64,000 nt of DNA from Bagarius yarrelli (Eukaryota > Chordata > Actinopteri > Siluriformes > Sisoridae): the NCBI GenBank assembly GCA_005784505.1, contig VCAZ01000027.1, positions 1,755,265-1,819,264 of the forward strand. Reading direction: 5' to 3'. The position numbers and the translations under genes are program-made. Numbering within the stretch: position 1 is the stretch's first letter; every line of letters starts with the position of its first letter. The notes beneath the pieces were generated by a model. The model made no database searches and was not told the DNA's origin. It saw only the letters and a program-made list of their open reading frames with translations. This document shows positions 1 through 13,129 of this stretch, piece by piece.

Positions 1-1245
1 TTTTTTAATACTGTTTAATAGGCCGTTTGTTTCTATTATTCATGCAACAAAGGTCAAGATGTGTAAATGTGTGACATCATTTCTGTGGGACAATTAAAGG
101 CCAAAGGGTTTAAATGAAAAACATTGGGTACTAAATCTCTGGACTGTGTTGAATAGTTTACAGTCTGTATTTTTCAGTTCTTGCAACAATAGGCTTGTTT
201 TATTCAAATGCAGTAAGCTGCCCCTCAGGCAACAGAGCTACTACTTTCTCTTTTACACTGATGTGTCCCAGGATCTGCAATCACATCAGACAACACTTTC
301 CAGATTTTCATCTGCTAAGCTTTGATTTCACTGCGGCCATCAATAGCTTTTATAGATCTTTCTGTATCTATCAGCTCTCAAAAGTTCAATCAGCCTGGAT
401 CTAAAAGAATTATAAATATTAAGATATCTTCTCTAGGGCTTTTCCCTGGAGGCCAGTTTTCTTGAAGTCATCAGGAGTTAAAGCCTTGTCGCTTCACTTA
501 TTGACTTTTATTCCATGTCCTCTATAATTTCACATTCTCTTGAGAACCACATTTTAATACTAAAAAGGCAAGCAAACCAACAAATAAATAAAAAATAGAT
601 ATTGATAAATAAACACATACACTCCTAAACACACACACAAACAGCAGGTATTTGCTGAGAGTTTCTTAGGGGCAGGCGCTCGAGATAATTAAATATTAAT
701 TGTCATGAAGCTATAGTAAATATAAGTATTTGAAAAATTAATGCTAATATAGTGGGTAAAACTACACTTGATGATAATTCAGCTTATTTTAGTGCTGATT
801 TGCGCAGCTTGCAGACGCAGTATTCTCACTAATAACTGTGTGATGTCTCAGATGTGGTATGATTTATTTATTATAAATGTACTGGTTAGTTTGTATTTGT
901 ACAGCTGTAAAGGTAGTTAACTTCTACTTTCATTACTACCACTACTACTTTCATTACGGCTTTAGATATGTTTGCTTTGTTGCTGAAGCCTGATTGCCTG
1001 TGAATTTTTTCCCTGTGGATGCAGTGACTGCATTTGCGTAATTGCATTTGCAGTCATATATCTGTAGTTATGTTCATCTGGATTAAAGCGCATATTTCAG
1101 GTTAACTTTCTTTTTTTTCCAAAAATAAAATGATCTGAACTTTATGAAACCATATGAAAAGTTAATGCAGTATCTGCTTTTTAATACATGAAAATGCAAA
1201 TCTAGTAAAAAAAAGTGACAGATCTCTTCTTTAGGAATCCAAGGT
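1..1245. other. Intergenic, no gene seen
   Basis: AT-rich DNA with only short chance reading frames, a few A runs and a short CA-rich patch near 630. No splice-framed coding stretch or recognised repeat was found. Confidence 0.5.
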
Positions 1246-1665
1246 ATGTCAGAATGTGTGTAATCCGACCAATCAGAGAGTGTGTGTGTATTCATTTCTG
1301 TGATTCATCTTTCATTATGTGTGCTCCGCACTGGTCTGGCTCTCTTTAATGAAGAGGGACAGAACCTAGTGGCGAAGTACAAGATAGGCCTAACCTTATC
1401 TTGCTTCCCAACTGCTAGCTCAGCTGGCCTTAAACTGGCTGGGGAAGGAGGGAGGAGAGTCAATTTCTCAAACCCGTGTCGGGCCACAGACTTAGCCCTC
1501 AGGGCCACCAAAGAGACGGCCAAAACCATCGGCTGGTTTATGGCAGGAATGGTGGCCTCGAAAAGCATGGAGGTGGAAGATAGCGCCTACCTCCTGACCT
1601 GTCCAGTCACCTCTTCTGAACTTTTCAGCAATGTGGTTTAACCTGTAGTTGAGGCCAGTGCCATG
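1246..1665 (+). mobile_element. DIRS-type retroelement fragment, copy 1
   Basis: The translation around 1470-1640 contains RATDLALRATKETAK followed by an IGWFMAGMVAS-like stretch. This resembles the first open reading frame of fish DIRS-type (tyrosine-recombinase) retrotransposons. The stretch at 1330-1450, including ALFNEEGQ, fits the same protein. A sequence near 1260 (taatccgaccaatcagagag) recurs almost unchanged at 4358 in copy 2, so the two share a family. No recombinase or reverse transcriptase frame is present, so this is an internal relic. Family assignment is from remembered protein texture, not a search. Confidence 0.6.
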
Positions 1666-2095
1666 CACCAGTACACACAAACAACTCCAGAAGATTCAGT
1701 AGCATGGTAAATAGCGTAGTATATTTTAAATCAAGTTGCTACATTATTTTTCTATACATTAACTCACTGGGGTCTCAAAACTGAAATATGCATTTAAAAT
1801 AGTCTACCTAGCAGGTTCACTCTGTAATGGACAGAAACATCAACAAAATTGCTGTGGGATTTTAGAACGTTTTACCCTCGACAGTAAATGATGTGGATAT
1901 GAAGAAGTTTATTGCTGGTTTGCCCCCTTGAACGTCTCACAGTCTCATATCTCACTGCTGATACAGTGGATTACCTGGTTGATTTGTACCACTGTAATAT
2001 GTCATAGCAAATATTTTAATAGTTTCCTATTACCGCTTCGCTATTGGGGTTAATACTTGAGCTGAAGCCCAGTTGGGAAATGGACTGTGCTTTTC
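1666..2095. other. Intergenic, no gene seen
   Basis: AT-rich sequence without a recognisable gene or repeat. Confidence 0.4.
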
Positions 2096-2280
2096 CACTC
2101 ATATCAGCCTTGTGGGTAGCCCGTCAACATATATGACACTATTGCGCTTTGGGCATCCCAAGTTCAAATCTCGGCTCGTAAACCTTTTTTAATCTCAAAC
2201 CCCACCTTTTCTCTCTCATCGCTTACCTGCCTATCTGCTCAAAAAAGACAGAAATGGCAATAAATATATATCTGCAAAAA
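2096..2280 (+). repeat. tRNA-derived SINE relic (family C)
   Basis: A degenerate tRNA-like head with a B-box-like agttcaaatctc at about 2160 is followed by a pyrimidine-rich body and a tail with gcaataaatata. The body and tail (ctctct, then ctgc/ctcaa, then caataaa) match the arrangement of the copy at 29.6 kb. Confidence 0.5.
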
Positions 2281-4270
2281 AACGAGTGCTGGTCTCAAAC
2301 AATGCAGTCTATGACGTCAAAAAATTAACAACAATTAAATATTTCAGTTTTGCATTGGTCAGCAAAAGAGGCCAACGTTCTCCTAATTGTCTTTTTAATG
2401 AGGGAAATCCAAGACATACTCAAAAGTAGTGTGCGAAAAAAGGACATTTACCTAATCGGCAGTCCAACTGGTTAACAATTTTCTGCTCCCTGCCAGTGGA
2501 ATCGCAAGCTGGTTCTGATTGATTGCCACCCTTGGCTGAGCACAGGCTTCAGTTTTAGCACCAGCCCCAGTGGAAAATTGGTTTATGGGATATTTTTAAC
2601 CTGACACACTCATGTTGATTTTTCTTTAACAACTTCTTTTCCATTTACTTATGCCATTTTAACTGCTTGTTCAGTCCCTTGTCATTTTAAGAATGACTAC
2701 TGCAAATTATTTCTGGCAGCTCTGCCTCTGAGCACCTTCAATCTGCAACTGATCTATAATACAGACGTGTAACCTACTTTGAACCTTTCTAATTTCTCCC
2801 ACACCTCCTCATTTTTACGTTCCCCCCAACTGCTTACTGTAACAACAAATAAAAATTTAATAAAAAAAGAACTGTACCTTCTTACCTCAAAGCAGTAATC
2901 ACCATGCTCCTTCCAGTTTTCTTGTACTGCTTAATTGGCCCCACCATTTCTCAGAATACAGAGTAGATGTGCATCACTACTTCTGTTCTGACACATAGGT
3001 GGTAAAATAGACTTCTCCCAGATGTCTGAACAGCTGAGTCTTCAAATAAAATGCACTTAAAAAAGGTCAATGCCTCTTCAGCAGTGTTATAGCCTGTAAA
3101 TATTCTTATTCTGTGACCTAATGGATTAGCATTTATCAATCAATTTTTGTTTACTTACATACGGTTGAAAGGATTGTGACACTTAAGCCAGACTGGTATT
3201 GTTTATATGTTGATCCTGGACTTTCCAGGTCTACCAAATCAATTCTCAAAAAAGATTTCCTCAGGGTGGCAAAGTCACTGGTAAGATCGTATTCTATGTT
3301 GGCCAGTGATGCCGGCTTTGGAATTGTCACACTGACAAGTTTACTTTTCCCAGTGGTAAGTCACTTTGGTCCAGACTCACCTAGGCAACTCAAATGGGAA
3401 CACAGTTAAATCAATACCTGTTTTGAAAAGATGACCTCTTCTTCCAGACCAAACTCTCTTCAGAGATTTGCACTGTTCAAGTAAGTCATGCGTGCTGTCT
3501 GTCCAACAACTAATGACCTTGGAGTCATGGAGCTCCACTGCTGTTACAATCTGTCTCTCAGTTTGGTGGTTTGTTTGTGTTCTTTCTCATTCACACCAGT
3601 GATCATGTAAGTGGCACTAGGTATTCAACTCAGCTATCAATCACATGACATAGAGACCTGAACATCTGTCAACTTGGAGAACGTGCTTGCTTTAATGACC
3701 ACAGGCAAAGCTTTCTTCTATAAAACACTAATACAACTTTTAGCATATCCTTGAAAGCACTTATATTCTCTCTTGGTCTCTCTCTATTCATCATATTCAT
3801 ATATATTTATAGTTATTTATCCCTGAAAAACAATGACTTGTTGAGGTTATGCGTGAGGCAGCAGTATCGTCTATTGATTCAAAACATCAGTGTTGTTCAT
3901 TATAATTTAAATATTTACTTTGTGTGTGAGTTGCAAAGTATATTTCCTCATTTAATGTTAAGATAGGATATTTATACTGTGATCAGAAAAGCTGTCCTGC
4001 AAGAAAACACCAACACAAAAACAGAAAACAAAAACCCACCAACTTAAGGTAACATCATCAGTTTGATAACAGACATGCTGCTAATCGTCGCTAAAAGTTG
4101 TTTCAAATACAAAGCACACCAGTACATACCACATCTATTTTGCTGTTATGTTAATGATATATCTGTTTATTTTCTTATTTGTTTAAATGCAGTACTCTAA
4201 TTGAGTGAGTTATTTACGTATAAAATTGACTGCATATTTAATACAGCAGCAGCAGAAATTGCACTGTTGA
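2281..4270. other. Intergenic, one segmented ORF region inside
   Basis: No recognised gene. The minus strand between about 2950 and 3600 carries three consecutive protein-like reading stretches in different frames, described separately. The remainder is AT-rich with a CT-rich/AT-rich patch near 3770-3810. Confidence 0.4.
2950..3600 (-). pseudogene. Unidentified segmented ORF, possibly a decayed coding relic
   Basis: Reading the minus strand, about 66 open codons (3600 to 3381, including KVISCWTDSTHDLLEQCKS) are followed by about 60 open codons in another frame (3360 to 3158, including KLVSVTIPKPASLANIEYDL), then about 60 in a third (3117 to 2951, including FTGYNTAEEALTFFKC). The pieces are adjacent, on one strand and do not overlap. 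Splice-like signals occur (gtgagt at 3380-3375, gtaagt at 3158-3153), but the implied introns would be about 40 nt or less, too short for a fish gene. A decayed intronless frame is more likely than a spliced gene. I do not recognise the protein, and chance in this composition remains possible. Confidence 0.18.
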
Positions 4271-4275
4271 ATCTT

Positions 4276-6105
4276 AGTTCCCCTTCAGTAACTCCATGTT
4301 GCGACAAAACGCCTTCAGGACTGCCCTTTTATAACCTTTGCCCTGGAGCATGTGTGTAATCTGACCAATCAGAGAGCGTTACGTCACAGGAGGGTGACAT
4401 CATTGACCACAATGCTATATAAACACGAGCGGCGCACACCTTGGTAAGCTCTTTTTCTTCAATGTGTGTGTGAGAAATTAGAGAGAGAAAATGTGTAAGA
4501 GAAAGCTTAAAATGATGACAGAATGGCAGGATTTTAGGCAGTGTGTGTTTTCGTATCTGTGATTATTTTTGGCAGACACACATGTGCAATGTGCTAGCTG
4601 CCTGGGGTTTGCAAGCATTGCAAACGGCTCCCAATTTTTTGTGCTCCTCTCTTGTCTGGCCCTATTTAATAAGAGGGTCAGACACAGAGTCCCCAAGGCT
4701 CAGGCCCTGCTGCTGCTGAGGCACAGTGTAGGCTGATGTCTTGGGGCTCTCAGGCAGACCTAGCGGCGAAATATAAAACAGGCCTAGACTTATCTCACTC
4801 CCCAACCACTAGCTCCGCAGGCCTTGAACTGGCTGAGTAAACCCGCACTGCGGATTCTTTCTCCAGGAAGAGGATTAATTGCTGTTTTTATCCTCCAAAG
4901 AGGTGGAAGATATGAGCATACAAGTAGCTGGTGGAGGTAATAAGCAGAGCCACCTCTAAGCTAAATGTAGAGTGGAAAGTGGAAAAATAGGATGCTTGTC
5001 CACATAACAAATAAGATGAGCAGTTTCTTAAAACTAGGGTGCAACCTCCACCCAGGGGCTTCCATTCTTTCGGGATCTCCAAATTGAAGTGTCAAGATTC
5101 TGGAATAAATCTTATTATTTAGTGTCTATAGCATGCCATACTCCGAATCTAAGGAATGTATGCAGGCCCAGGCTTGCACAGAGGGTTAGCGAGCTATCTG
5201 ACCCCGACTGTGACATCATGCTTGGGAGTCATTAGGCTTCCCACCAAGGCATTAAATATGACATCCACCTTGGCAGACAGGAGCATGCCTGCACACTCTG
5301 GGCATGTTTCAGGCTTATCAGGCAGACCTGCTGAGAGCCCTTGAGGGACCTTGATGCCAACATGGTTCAAGAACTGCGTCGGGCCACAGACTTAGCCCTC
5401 AAGGCTACCATAGCAATAGTGGCCAATGAAAGACATCTGTGATTAGCCTCTCTGGTATTGAGGAGAAAGATAGGGCATACCTCTTGAAAACCCATTTGCC
5501 TCTTTGAGCCTTTTCAGCATTGCGGTACAATCTGTAGTCGAGAGATTTCAGTAAGCGAAAAGACAGTCATTGGTAGGACCATACCCAAAATTCAAGCGTT
5601 TTGTTTTGCTTGGCAGCATCTAAAATAGAGGTGGCAAGGCAGTGACATTAGCCAGGGACCTTGGGGAGAAAGATGAGTCTAAGGACAGTCAGTCTTCCTA
5701 AGAAAGAGCCAGGCCTCTGGGGACAGAAAGATCATACCGCAATGCATGGCAGCACGAACACTTCTGCCAAATGTCTCATAACGGGTCAGATCAGCTGCCA
5801 TCTCTGTCTTGGGTGGTTGAGATCAATACTCTTGTTTATGAAACCTCCTAGTCCCGAAAGGGCTCAGGCCAACTCTACAAGGGGTTTGGCGGCCTCCAGG
5901 GCCTTGCCATTGGGGGTACCGCTACCGGATACATTTGTCCGTCCCACAATCTTGATGTGGCTCCAAGTCCACACTCTATGGTTCTTGCATCATGCAGTCC
6001 CTACACATAAACACTGGGACAGTGATTTGGTGCTATGGTGACAAGTGTCTTGATGCAGTTCGAGTTCCTGAAGGGGAATGTCTCTAGATTATGTATGTAA
6101 ACATT
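4276..6105 (+). mobile_element. DIRS-type retroelement, internally deleted, copy 2
   Basis: The left end reads gttccccttcagtaactcc near 4278 and the right end reads agttcctgaaggggaatgtc near 6063, an inverted pair of the kind found at DIRS ends. Between them are a ctatataaa promoter-like motif (about 4414), a stretch translating to PQGSGPAAAEAQ and WGSQADLAAKYKTG (4700-4780), and a later stretch with FQAYQADLL (about 5308) and a RATDLALKATI-like motif (about 5385). These match the first-ORF texture of fish DIRS elements. The frame is broken several times and no tyrosine recombinase or reverse transcriptase is visible. A 126-codon frame at 5661-6041 lies in the right part and has no recognised domain. 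Confidence 0.62.
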
Positions 6106-7715
6106 CCCAGAGATAATGTGTTGTGTAGCATAACCCTAGTGTCCCTGTTTTGCTGAATGTGAGCTTACAACACAGTTTCAACACAGCTTCTCATTAACTC
6201 TGGAAATCATGGTAACCTAGAGACGTTCTGCTGCTGATTTACTGGATAAACCATAGTAACCCTTTGTACTTGGTTGCTTTTTGATAATGTAATACTTGGT
6301 CTAGTATACTGTTGTTAATACGAAAAAATGTATGCTGAGAATTTTACTTATTATATAAAAAATATCTGCCATTTAAGTGGTCTGGCAATAATGCCTGCTG
6401 CTGGCAATAATGCCTGCTTTAGACATTCTCCTGAAAGTTGTACAATAATTTATCATGCTCAAGCCCTACTAATACCACTGACTTTTTTCACAATAGAACC
6501 TATTAATTAATGAGGTATATATAATATTTCAGGTGTGCTGAAATATTGCCCACTGTTTTGTATTGTTACAGAATGACCACAGCATGACTAACTGGTGAAA
6601 CTCCATTAAAGTATATTAAAGCTCAGACTGCAGCATACACTGATTTTTGAGTGTCAGACTGATGTAGATGTTCATTAGTCATGCACTAAAGGCAGCACTG
6701 CTGTTGAGTTTATTAACAGCAGCGTTTGTTTTAATCAAACTCTCTTTCCAAACCATTTTCAGTAGTGTTCAGCCCCAGAGGATTTTATATTTGGGTTGCT
6801 TATGGTTTGTGTAATTACTTCTAAGTTCTGATTACATAAACTATTCTAATATGAAAAAAAACCTGGTTTGGTCATTGAACTATAACAGCATTTAATTGTT
6901 TTACTTCTTCCTCTTTCTTACTTGCACACTGAAAAGTTTAGTTTAATTTCTTTGTAACTAAATGTAGAAAAATCCTGTGGTTGAAAAAACCAAAACAGCT
7001 TTATAAACTCTACTATTAGTCTTTTGATAAAAGACAGGGACATGTTTGTTTAGTATAAAAATGAAAATCCCAGATAAATGCAGACATTATAACATTATAT
7101 ATATTATGATGCATACATTTTAACATATAAGTTTTAATAAGTTCATCATAGCACATTGAGGCACTATCATAAACGCAAAGAATCTAACATGGCTGACAGG
7201 GCAAGCTTCTTACTCCAGCACTGCTTAAGAGACTGCTCAGTCTTGACACAGACGGACAACACAAACACGCCCTGATGGATTCTTTGAAACGTAGCATTTT
7301 TCACAACGAAGAATGAGATTGGTTTCCAACTACAGCCCATGCTATTATTTCATATTCAAATAAGACTGAAAATAGTATCTCCATAACTCTAGATTACATT
7401 ACAGAAACACATTCCATCCCAGAACCCAAAGTGCTGCAACTCAGCTCTTTTGTGCATTGTCCATTTAAAGCTAATTTTAGGAATAAATTAATAAAAAAAT
7501 AAAGTACATTTGCATTTAGTGTACCATTTCATCCAAAATGAGAAGCGCAGACATTTAGAAGACAAAAAAAGGCACGGTAAAGCATTAATGATTCATTATT
7601 TTGGAAATATTTTCATATAAAATCATTTATACTATTTTAAATATATGTTATTTATACTTTATGGTTTTCATTATTTCAGCAAAATTGGATTGTATGCTTT
7701 AAGCTTCAATTAAGT
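6106..7715. other. Intergenic, no gene seen
   Basis: AT-rich unique-looking DNA. No open frame with protein-like composition, RNA gene or clear repeat was identified. Confidence 0.4.
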
Positions 7716-7717
7716 AC

Positions 7718-7905
7718 TTACAAGCCCAGTTCCAAAAAATAATTGAAACGATGTTTAAAATGTAAATAAATATAGAACATAAAAACATGCTTAAGCTAAT
7801 CCTAAAGACAAAACAACTTAATTTGAATTTTATGGCTGCAGCATGTCTCAAGAAATTTCTAAGAAACAGCTAGCAATTTTTTTTAGCTAATGAACACCAG
7901 TCCAC
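7718..7905 (+). mobile_element. Terminal fragment of a Tc1/mariner-like fish element
   Basis: The stretch starts agcccagttccaaaaaata and continues with aaaatgtaaataaatatag, a ttttatggctgcagcatgtctcaa segment and gaaacagctagcaa. This is the end structure of a widespread fish element whose longer relic sits at 34.5-35.3 kb. No transposase coding is present here. Confidence 0.45.
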
Positions 7906-8103
7906 AGTAAAGTATAACCCTGCCTGTATATACACAAACTCTATATCAGGACAGAAATAAGTTGTTCTATAAAAGTAGTAAGATTTACTGTGCAAAGTGG
8001 AAGCAAGCAGAGTGCAATAGCTTAGTTGGTTAACTAAAGGATTTAGTGTAAATCTTAATTAAAAGCACTACTTTAGGCATTTGTTCATAATTTTAATTGT
8101 TGT

Positions 8104-8415
8104 TGGGCAGGGCAGCAGGGTGGATTAGTGGTTAGCACTGTTGCCTCACAGCCCCGGGTTCGAATCCAGGCAGGAAAGAATGGGGCCTTTCTGTGTGGAG
8201 TTTGCATGTTCTCCCTGTGCTTGTGTGGGTTTACTCTGGGTACTCCGGTTTCCTCTCACAGTCCAAAAACATGTGGGTAGGTTTGACTGGTGATTTTAAA
8301 TTGCCCATAGAAGTGTGTGTGGCCCTGTGATGGACTGGCGACTTGATAGACTTCAGCACATCCCTGTGACTCCAAATAAAGGAATAAGCGGGTATAAAAG
8401 ATAAATGAATAAATG
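8104..8415 (+). repeat. tRNA-derived SINE (family A), nearly full length
   Basis: The head has tRNA promoter boxes: attagtggttagcactg as the A-box region and gggttcgaatcc as the B box (about 8156). The body has gtttgcatgttctccctgtg and cagtccaaaaacatg, shared by many fish SINE copies, and the tail ends in an A-rich taaatgaataaat. A second copy lies in opposite orientation at 40.27-40.63 kb. Confidence 0.7.
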
Positions 8416-11000
8416 TTCTTAGGCGTCACAAAACTTTGACTTGTTTTATACAGAACGTATTAGAATCAGCTTCACCAAAGATTGTAAATCAGATTTTTGT
8501 GACCTGGTGTTTGTTTGTTTGTTTGTTTGTTTTTTTTGTTTTTTTTTTCAAATCTTCCATAAAGGATTTATACATATCTATATATCTAGCCCTGTCTATA
8601 TATGTACCACCCGGTAGCCAAAAAAAGAAATAAATCCAAAGTTATTGTTTTTTGGTTTGAGAATATTTGAAGCTCTGAACTTGAAAACCTGAAAACCCTG
8701 AACACTCTTAAAGGATTTATTACCAGGTCTCAGTGAACATTTTTCATGGCAGTCTAATGTGCAGTTACCCACTGACACAGGTGCTGTAAAGCGTAAAACA
8801 GAAAGTAGAACATTCGTTCGGGCATAGAACCAGTCTTTCTTGGTGATTTTTTCATTATTTACCATGGACATTGTATGATTTTCCCTGACATCCATGAATA
8901 CTAACAGTACACATGATAAGCTACAGAAACTGGAACATGCACAATATATATGCTTGTTAAGTCATGTCCATTTTCATTATTTTAAATAAATTCAAGGACT
9001 TTTAGACATTTCCTGGAAATCACAGACAGGCATTCAAGAACCCACACTTGTACACTTGCTTAAATTGGGTAAAATGTTTTATACAACCCACCGAGTTTGC
9101 TGGGGTCATATTGCACTGGGTTTGCATATTGTGCTTCTAAATTCAAAATAAGGCTCTTAAGATACTGCTGTTTTGTAACAGAAAAAGAAAATCAAAAAGA
9201 AGATATAAAGCTGTCGGCTTACTTCAAAGTATAAAGTTGTGGTGTGTTCCCAGAGCATTTAAGAGTATTCTTATACAATGTAATGCAAAACATACATAGA
9301 TACTTGACCATAACATGATGTGTTTGGTTATCTGGATTTTTGCTTTGTTGCATGTTGAACATCCAATTCCAGTCTCAATTTTGCTATTATAATAGGCTTT
9401 AACCTTCAGTAAAGGTTTCCTACTATAGTTTAGCATGTGGCTATCTGAATTTAAAACTTTTTACCCTATTCCAGTAATGAGTTCAGGTACTAATGTCAGA
9501 TAAGAAGACCTGGCTTCCACTGTAAGATTTTTAGTTCATTCCAAAGGTTTTTATCATGATTATAGTCAGGAATCTAGTAAATCATATGTTCATGAAGTTT
9601 GCTATGTCCACAGGGGTAGCTGCAGTAAAAAACTACTTTACAGCATACAAAGACATACTATACAATTGTGTGTTTCCAACAATTTGGAGAAGAACCACAA
9701 ATGGCTGTGAGGGCTGTGATTTGCATACTATGCGTTCAGCTATATTGTGTAACAAGGACAATAAACAAAATGCAACACATTTGAAAAGCTGTCTATATGG
9801 ATACCATAATGATAGATTAACAGTGGGGGATCGGAGCGGGGAAAGGACAGGCGAAGCACTAGGAATGATGTATAAGTCACTTGGATACAGTTCTGTTAAA
9901 AGATGTGAGAAAAAAAAGTAGTTTAGTGTAGAGAAATGTTTTTATTTGCGTTTCATTTGATAACATGCCTGCGCGTCTATAAACATAGCAATAAAAAACA
10001 CATGCCTAATTTCTATATTGGCCTGCAATATTAATAGCACAGCTTAAATCACACTCATGTAAATAAAATTGTAACATATCATATTAGCTTTTTTTTAACA
10101 TCACAAGAAAGATTAAAATCGATATGAGGTTGCAGTAACTAAAGAAAACAGAACAAAAACCTAATCAATAGATAAAAAGGATTAACTTGTCAAACAACCA
10201 GAGAATTATAGTCGCATAGTATCATTTTTATCAGTCTTTTTATCTTCATATTGTAACTATGTACAACAGTAAACTATTAGCTCAATACGCACGCTGTCTG
10301 TTGCATGCCGATATGCCCTCTTTGTACTTAGCTTATTATTTATTGTCACAGGCCTTCTCTGTCGCTTTTTCATGACTCCATCTATTTTTTTGCCTCTTTA
10401 CAGAATTTGACTGAGTGTCTCTTATTAGCTAATGAGACGAAAATATGTCTTACATCACTAAAAACACAATTATCAACTGAATATGTTGTGTCAGTATGTC
10501 TGATAAATCTTTAGAAGCTGCATAAATGTGATTACATGGATAAAATACAGTTCCTTTATTTTCTGTGTTTGTTTTTGTAAAAATGTGTAACTTGATTAAA
10601 AAAAAAATAAATAATAATAAGGTGATTTACTTTTAGTGATTTGCTGGTACAGATGGGTCAGCCAGGTTCTAAAACTGATATACTGTAGTTTACTTCAGGT
10701 CACAACAAAAATTTACCTGGGATCAGATAGCTAAATTTAGAGCTACATGCAGGTCATGGGTCACACGGTTAAATTTAGATGTGATCAAGGTCATGTGTAA
10801 CTTAGTTGTGTAGTATATGTGATTAAAAGTCACAAAAGTTAAATCTTTATGTTGTTAAAACTCGGGATATGTTTGGGGTTTTTTGCTGTTGCTTAGGGTT
10901 ACTATGTTTTTGATATATTTAATTTCAGAAATTTAAAGACACTTGTTTTTGAGCCACAAGAAAAACTTTAAAAAGGAGTGTTTCTGTTTTCAGTCATATT
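8416..11000. other. Intergenic, no gene seen
   Basis: AT-rich DNA with a gttt-rich run at 8507-8540. The longest frame here (9556-9921, 121 codons) has no recognisable domain, no splice context and unremarkable composition, so it is treated as chance. Confidence 0.4.
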
Positions 11001-11185
11001 TACATTTCTGGCATTTGGCAGATGCTCTTATTCAGAGCGACTTACATTTATTCTTTTAATTAATTGAGCAATTGGGGTTAAGAGACTTGCTCAGGGGCCC
11101 AGCAGTGGTAACTTGGTGGTTCTGGGACCAACTGGTTAGCAGTTCAACACTTAAATCACTCAGCTACTACTTCCCCTACCACTCA
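11000..11185 (-). repeat. tRNA-derived SINE (family B)
   Basis: On the plus strand the copy reads from tail to head: gcatttggcagatgctctt, cagagcgacttacat, gggttaagagacttgctcag and then a decayed tRNA-like head. It is the same family as 14.77, 38.07, 39.41 and 52.05 kb. Confidence 0.6.
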
Positions 11186-11943
11186 TTCTCAGCACAGTGA
11201 TGCTTTTATAGTAATGTTCCATTTATATACATTCAAGTATTCTAAACAAATATCTTGCTAAGCGCATTAAGCATAGTAAAGATGTGTAGCATTTATAATA
11301 GCTTTATATGGAAATAAAACAAAACTGGGTTTCTGACTAAAACATGCACAGTACTCGTTGAAGGTTTTTTCATTTATTATTAGGTCTAATGTTTTTAAGT
11401 TAATATCTTAATAAATTCCTCTATTTTATGTAGAAGAGGGGTAATAAAAATAATGAACATCCATTATTTCATTTCATGATGAAAATCTTTTATAATGTCA
11501 AAACAAATACAGTTTTATCTCTACTAATTATACTTTTACCCTATGTTGGAAAAAACACAATTTCCCCTTAGAGTTAGAACATTATTATAAGGCACTCATA
11601 AGCAACTCATCAGGACTATCATCAGCAATTATGTTTTAACAGGATTTTTTTTTAAATCAAATGTTTTTTTACATTCGTCTTTTTTGGTAGCTGTGCTGCT
11701 GAAAGTTACTGAAAGGTGTATAATCAGCATAGAACTGAAAGCCGACATTATCTTTGTAAACAGTATTTCCAAAAGGCCAAATCCACATGAGACATTGTAG
11801 TGAAATGCAACAGGCAAGATGTTCAGACAGGAAATGTATGATTTGTGCTTTCTGAAAGGTAAAGTTACATCCTGAGGTCATTACAGTTGTTTGTTAGTAC
11901 TTTTAGCATTTATTCTGCACACATTTTAAAGCGATTTAAACAA

Positions 11944-12310
11944 GCACTATTTAATCAACTTTAGTAAAATATAATGTTAGGTATTCTAATCAACTTTAGT
12001 AAAATATAATGTTAGGTATTCTAATCAACTTAGTACAAATATAAGTTAGGTATTCAATCAATTTAGTATAAAATATAATGTTAGGTATTCTAATCAACTT
12101 TAGTAAAATATAATGTTAGGTATTCTAATCAACTTTAGTAAAATATGATGTTAGGTATTCTAATCAACTTTAGTAAAATATAATGTTAGGTATTCTAATC
12201 TAAAACTATAATGTTAGTATTCAACTTTAGTAAAATATAATGTTAGGTATTCTAATCAACTTTAGTAAAATATGATGTTAGGTATTCTAATCAACTTTAG
12301 TAAAATATAA
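11944..12310. repeat. Minisatellite, 35-bp unit, about ten copies
   Basis: The unit begins taatcaactttagtaaaata and ends taatgttaggtattc (35 bp). Most copies are identical or differ by one base. Two or three central copies (about 12020-12075 and 12200-12230) carry small deletions. The array ends at ataaataaacctg. Confidence 0.85.
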
Positions 12311-13129
12311 ATAAACCTGAAAAAAACAAAAATATATATATATTTTTGGAAATAATGAAAGCAATTAGCAATTCAGCTTCACCACCCAGGATTTGGCTGT
12401 CATCAGGCCAGCAACAATCAGCATTAATCAGATTGGAACGTCCCCAGATTTCCTTTTAGCTATAGGGTTTTTAACTCAGTTTGCTTATTACCTTGAACAG
12501 ACACATAAATCAGTTAATTACTAAAGTCAGATGTTCTTGGATTTGAAACTATATATAAACTTTTTAATATGCTGCTAATTTGTAATTTGGATTGTCCTTT
12601 TCTTTCCAACAAAGCTCGGAGTGTGAAATAACCTGGACCAGATAGACATTATCACACACTACAGACAATTTTGAAATGCAACTTGGGCTACAAAACAAGT
12701 CTTTGGAATGGGGAAAAACAGAGAGGCCAAAGAAAAAACCTGAAACAACACACAAAACAACATTCAGACCCGTCATGGACTGGACAGGGAGTAATCTTCT
12801 AACTTCTTTAGAAAAAAAGTCATCGATCTACCATACTTTCCCTTATTATCTTTTCTTACTCATTGATAAATAAGAAGAATTATTGCTGCTACGGTCTGAA
12901 AAAATTAAGAAACATATACCCCCTGCAAGTTGTGCCCTTGCTTTTCCGAAAAATAATTAAAACATTTTTCATATTGTTGTATGTCAAACCTGAAAAATTG
13001 AATACTCTTAAACACGAGCCTGAGGATAAATGCTGCATAACTGTTTATTTTCTCTTCTAAAAGCCTAAAAACAGACCCATGTCCTCCAAGCCTCAATTTG
13101 GTCAGGGGCGAGAGCTTTAGTATTTTTCT
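12311..13129. other. Intergenic, no gene seen
   Basis: AT-rich, with small overlapping frames on both strands that look like chance. No recognised repeat. Confidence 0.35.

Noticed and set aside
9556..9921. 121-codon plus-strand open frame
   Set aside because: No domain, signal, splice context or neighbour support; length is within chance for this many bases and frames.
11944..12310. Regularly spaced repeats that could suggest a CRISPR array
   Set aside because: Units are directly tandem with no unique spacers, and the genome is vertebrate.
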